A stretch of 64,000 nucleotides of DNA from Comamonas testosteroni (lineage in GTDB: Bacteria; Pseudomonadota; Gammaproteobacteria; Burkholderiales; Burkholderiaceae_C): assembly GCF_030505195.1 (NCBI RefSeq), contig NZ_CP129672.1:434001-498000 (forward strand). Direction: 5' to 3'. Below, in pieces: positions 61,533 through 64,000 of this stretch. The first letter of the stretch is position 1, and every line of letters starts with the position of its first letter. The notes beneath the pieces were generated by a model. The model was given only the letters and a program-made list of their open reading frames with translations. It ran no database searches and was not told the DNA's origin. The translations under genes and the position numbers were made by a program.

Positions 61533-62606
61533 ATGAAGATGAACATGCCATGTATCCGCCCTCATGTGGCTGCTTTTGTGCTGGGAGTTTCAGGTCTTGC
61601 TGCGGTGTCCAGTTCCTGGGCATGCACACGGCTGGTATTTCAAGGCGCCAACGGCCACGTGATCACTGCACGATCCATGGACTGGAAGAGTGACATCGTC
61701 AGCAACCTCTGGGTCCTGCCGCGAGGCATGCAGCGCACCGGCGAAACCGGCCCCAACACCGTGCGCTGGACGTCAAAGTACGGCAGCGTCATCACCTCGG
61801 GCTATGACATTTCCACCACCGACGGCGTCAACGAAGCCGGCCTGAATGCCAACCTTCTGTGGCTCGTCGAGTCGCAATATCCTGCATTTGGTGCCGATAG
61901 CAAGCCGGGTCTGTCGATCGCTGCCTGGGCCCAATATGTGCTGGACAACTTTGCGACTGTGCAGCAAGCTGTGGCTGCCCTGAGCAAAGAACCATTCACC
62001 CTGGTATCCGACGCCATGCCTGGCGAGAATCGGCTGACCACCGTGCACCTCTCCATCTCCGATGCCAGCGGTGATAGCGCGATTGTGGAGTACATCGGTG
62101 GCAAGCAAGTCATTCATCATGGTCGCCAATATCAGGTCATGACAAACTCGCCGACCTACGACCAGCAACTGGCGCTCAATACCTACTGGAAGCAGATTGG
62201 GGGCACCACCATGCTGCCCGGTACCAACCGTGCTGCAGACCGCTTCGCCCGCGCTTCGTTCTACGTCAACGCCATACCCAAGGATCAAAGCCCGAACAAG
62301 GCACTGGCCAGCGTCTTCAGCGTGATCCGCAATGCCTCCGTGCCATACGGCCTTAATACCCCGGAAGAGCCCAATATCTCCTCCACCCGCTGGCGCACCG
62401 TGTTTGACCACGAGCGCAAGCTGTATTTCTTTGAGTCGGCGCTGACGCCCAACACATTCTGGGTGGATCTGAAGGCACTGGACTTCAGCAAGGAAAAAGG
62501 CAAGGTAATGAAGATCGACCTGGGACCGGACCAAAATCACACTTACTCAGGAGATGCAACCCAACAATTCAAAGTGTCGCCGCCTTTCAAATTTCAAGGC
62601 ATCTGA
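61533..62606 (+). CDS. Choloylglycine hydrolase / penicillin V acylase-family amidase, exported
   Basis: A 357-residue Ntn hydrolase. The signal peptide (AAFVLGVSGLAAVSSSWA) is followed directly by Cys, the nucleophile that becomes the N-terminus after cleavage. CTRLVFQGANGHVITARSMD, then DGVNEAGLNANLLWL and IVEYIGGKQVIHH fit the family. Members cut linear amides such as conjugated bile salts, penicillin V or acyl-homoserine lactones; the substrate is unknown here. ATG 61533 has GGAGG at 61522-61526. Confidence 0.9.
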   Translation: MKMNMPCIRPHVAAFVLGVSGLAAVSSSWACTRLVFQGANGHVITARSMDWKSDIVSNLWVLPRGMQRTGETGPNTVRWTSKYGSVITSGYDISTTDGVNEAGLNANLLWLVESQYPAFGADSKPGLSIAAWAQYVLDNFATVQQAVAALSKEPFTLVSDAMPGENRLTTVHLSISDASGDSAIVEYIGGKQVIHHGRQYQVMTNSPTYDQQLALNTYWKQIGGTTMLPGTNRAADRFARASFYVNAIPKDQSPNKALASVFSVIRNASVPYGLNTPEEPNISSTRWRTVFDHERKLYFFESALTPNTFWVDLKALDFSKEKGKVMKIDLGPDQNHTYSGDATQQFKVSPPFKFQGI

Positions 62607-62638
62607 GCACTTCGCCGCGCTTGACTGGCTCCGATCCA

Positions 62639-62662
62639 AACCCGCACTGAGCGGGTTTTTTT
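62639..62662 (+). terminator. Rho-independent terminator after the amidase gene
   Basis: AACCCGC (62639-62645), loop ACTGA and GCGGGTT (62651-62657) are followed by a T run. Confidence 0.88.
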
Positions 62663-63007
62663 CTTTCTGGAGAGCGCTGCTCCAGCCCATGCTGGCAGTC
62701 GATCCACCCTGCGTCTGTGCTGCCACTGCTCTGACACAAAAGGCGTATCGGGATCATCCAATTGCACCCAGCACGCCAAAAGTCCGCTGACTGACAAGCA
62801 AGCAGGAACCCTTCAATGGGCGCGTATCCCTAGTCTCATCAGACGATTTTCCTCAGCGGCGCCACTCCAAGAATTCGGCTAATGAGTTGTTCGATCTTCA
62901 ACGGCTGCATCGTCCTAGATGCACAGATTGGAGTGCATGAGCCTCAAGTCAGACCGAAGAATCTTGATGCGTCTGAATGTTCCGGGAACCTATCTTAAGG
63001 AAGTGGC
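62663..63007. other. Intergenic region upstream of the SDR gene
   Basis: No gene is recognised. It should contain the promoter of the SDR gene. AAGGAAG lies 5 bases before the ATG at 63008. Confidence 0.5.
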
Positions 63008-63847
63008 ATGTCGTATACGTTGACTGGTTTTGAAGGCAAAGTGGCCGTGGTCACCGGTGCTGGCCGGATGCGCAGCATCGGTCGGCCCATTGCACTGGCA
63101 TTGGCGCAGGCGGGTTGTGATGTTGTCTTGACGGGCACAGGCCGCGCCCCCAAAACCTATCCGGAAGATGAGCGCGAGGCGCATTGGCGCGATATCGAAT
63201 CGGTGGCAGATGAAATCCGCCAGCTCGGGCGCCGCGCACTGCCTGTAGTTTCCGACGTCAGCAACCCAGAGTCCATCGACGCACTGCTTGCACGCACGAT
63301 TGCAAAATTGGGGCGCGTGGATTTTCTGATCAACAACGCGGGGGCAACCCGCGGCGACGACCGCACCCCGGTGACGGAGCTACCCATCGATACATGGCAT
63401 AGGGTGATGAATGTCAACCTGAACGGAACCTTCTATATGTCTCGCGCGTTCGCAAAACAAATGGGGGCACAGGGAGAAGGCGGCGCCATCATCAATATTT
63501 CATCGCTGGCAGCGCAGCTGCTGGCACCGGACACTGGCGCCTATGCCACCACCAAGGTGGCCATCAATGGCCTGAGCACCATCATGGCGCGAGAGCTTGG
63601 CCCCAAGAAGATTCGCGTGAATGTCGTGGCTCCAGGCATTGTGGAAACAAGTCGCCTGGATGATGTGCCTCGCGGCAAAGTGTGGGACGACATGATCGCC
63701 GGCTACATCTCCCTGGGTCGAGCAGGTACCGGCGAAGATATCGCCCACTTGGTCGCATTCCTGTGCAGCGACCAAGGCGAATGGATCACCGGTCAGCACA
63801 TCTACGTCGACGGCGGCCACCTGCCAACGCCACGACGCCCAACATGA
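63008..63847 (+). CDS. SDR-family NAD(P)-dependent oxidoreductase
   Basis: A 279-residue classical short-chain dehydrogenase. The cofactor loop is VVTGAGRMRSIGRPIALAL, slightly longer than the usual TGxxxGxG. VDFLINNAGATRGDD, the catalytic Ser in IINISSLAAQ and the pair Tyr/Lys in GAYATTKVAI follow, with the C-terminal ITGQHIYVDGGHLP. It is FabG-like, but the extended glycine loop argues against the housekeeping FabG. The substrate is unknown. Confidence 0.9.
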   Translation: MSYTLTGFEGKVAVVTGAGRMRSIGRPIALALAQAGCDVVLTGTGRAPKTYPEDEREAHWRDIESVADEIRQLGRRALPVVSDVSNPESIDALLARTIAKLGRVDFLINNAGATRGDDRTPVTELPIDTWHRVMNVNLNGTFYMSRAFAKQMGAQGEGGAIINISSLAAQLLAPDTGAYATTKVAINGLSTIMARELGPKKIRVNVVAPGIVETSRLDDVPRGKVWDDMIAGYISLGRAGTGEDIAHLVAFLCSDQGEWITGQHIYVDGGHLPTPRRPT

Positions 63848-63913
63848 ATTAACTGCACTGCAGCCGTGAGCCACCAGAGTGGGCTCTGACAAGCCACTTC
63901 AAGCAACAAACAG

Positions 63914-63935
63914 GCTCGCCATCGAGCGAGCTTTT
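63914..63935 (+). terminator. Rho-independent terminator after the SDR gene
   Basis: GCTCGC (63914-63919) and GCGAGC (63926-63931) pair around a 6-base loop, followed by TTTT. No further gene is seen before the window ends. Confidence 0.75.
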
Positions 63936-64000
63936 GGCTTCCAAGAACGCCATGCGCACTGCACCATTGAGCAAACCCCATACCCTTTACAGCCCCTTCG

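Noticed and set aside
1..64000. CRISPR arrays, tRNA or rRNA genes, prophage genes
   Set aside because: No regularly spaced repeats, cloverleaf-like segments, rRNA signatures or phage structural genes were noticed on either strand.

Overview
The window looks like a chromosomal piece of a high-GC betaproteobacterium of the Comamonadaceae, probably Comamonas or a close relative. The evidence is the aerobic (cob-type) cobalamin genes, a Bug-family binding protein, zapA followed by 6S RNA, and protein sequences of that character. No database search was possible, so product names rest on motifs, length and context.

Layout. 1-5.7 kb: aerobic corrin-ring genes cobH(end)-I-J, cobK inverted, then cobL-E-M-F. 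5.8-9.4 kb: a LysR regulator and an amino-acid-type ABC importer with no ATPase gene. 9.4-11 kb: remnants of an IS3-family element carrying a broken IS110/IS1111-type element. 11-13.7 kb: nikR and a TonB-dependent receptor. 13.8-22.2 kb: two copper-type gene sets, each headed by a small DUF2946 protein with a CXXC pair and a C-terminal RGPP motif, as in CruR, the copper-sensing upstream ORF of Bordetella. The first set carries SCO and PCuAC chaperones. The second carries two TonB-dependent receptors, an accessory protein and a PepSY membrane protein. 22.4-25.3 kb: an IS3 element interrupted by an intact IS1111-type element at the same codons as in the first copy. 25.6-28.5 kb: a Bug solute-binding protein, an M20 amidohydrolase and a DUF3149 peptide.

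28.9-34.3 kb (minus strand): a SiaABCD-like switch (CBS-PP2C phosphatase, SiaB kinase, SiaC, diguanylate cyclase) plus a receiver/DUF3369/GGDEF/EAL protein. 35-36.4 kb: slyX and an aminotransferase. 36.7-41.4 kb: a Gly-rich repeat lipoprotein and a two-partner-secretion transporter gene split by an ISL3-family element with a perfect 8-bp target duplication. 41.5 kb: nth.

42.2-57.2 kb (minus strand): the second cobalamin block. Behind a cobalamin riboswitch lie btuB, cobB, cobU/P, btuF, btuC, btuD, cobO, bluB, cobD, cobC, a HipA-like kinase with a DUF3037 partner, and cobQ. A His-rich exported protein and cobT follow. The two blocks cover most of aerobic B12 synthesis and salvage. CobG (or CobZ), the cobaltochelatase subunits and cobalamin synthase (cobS/cobV) are not in the window.

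57.4-64 kb: a zapB-like gene, zapA and 6S RNA; a small lipoprotein gene and its frameshifted paralogue; a membrane diguanylate cyclase; an exported choloylglycine-hydrolase-family amidase; and an SDR oxidoreductase.
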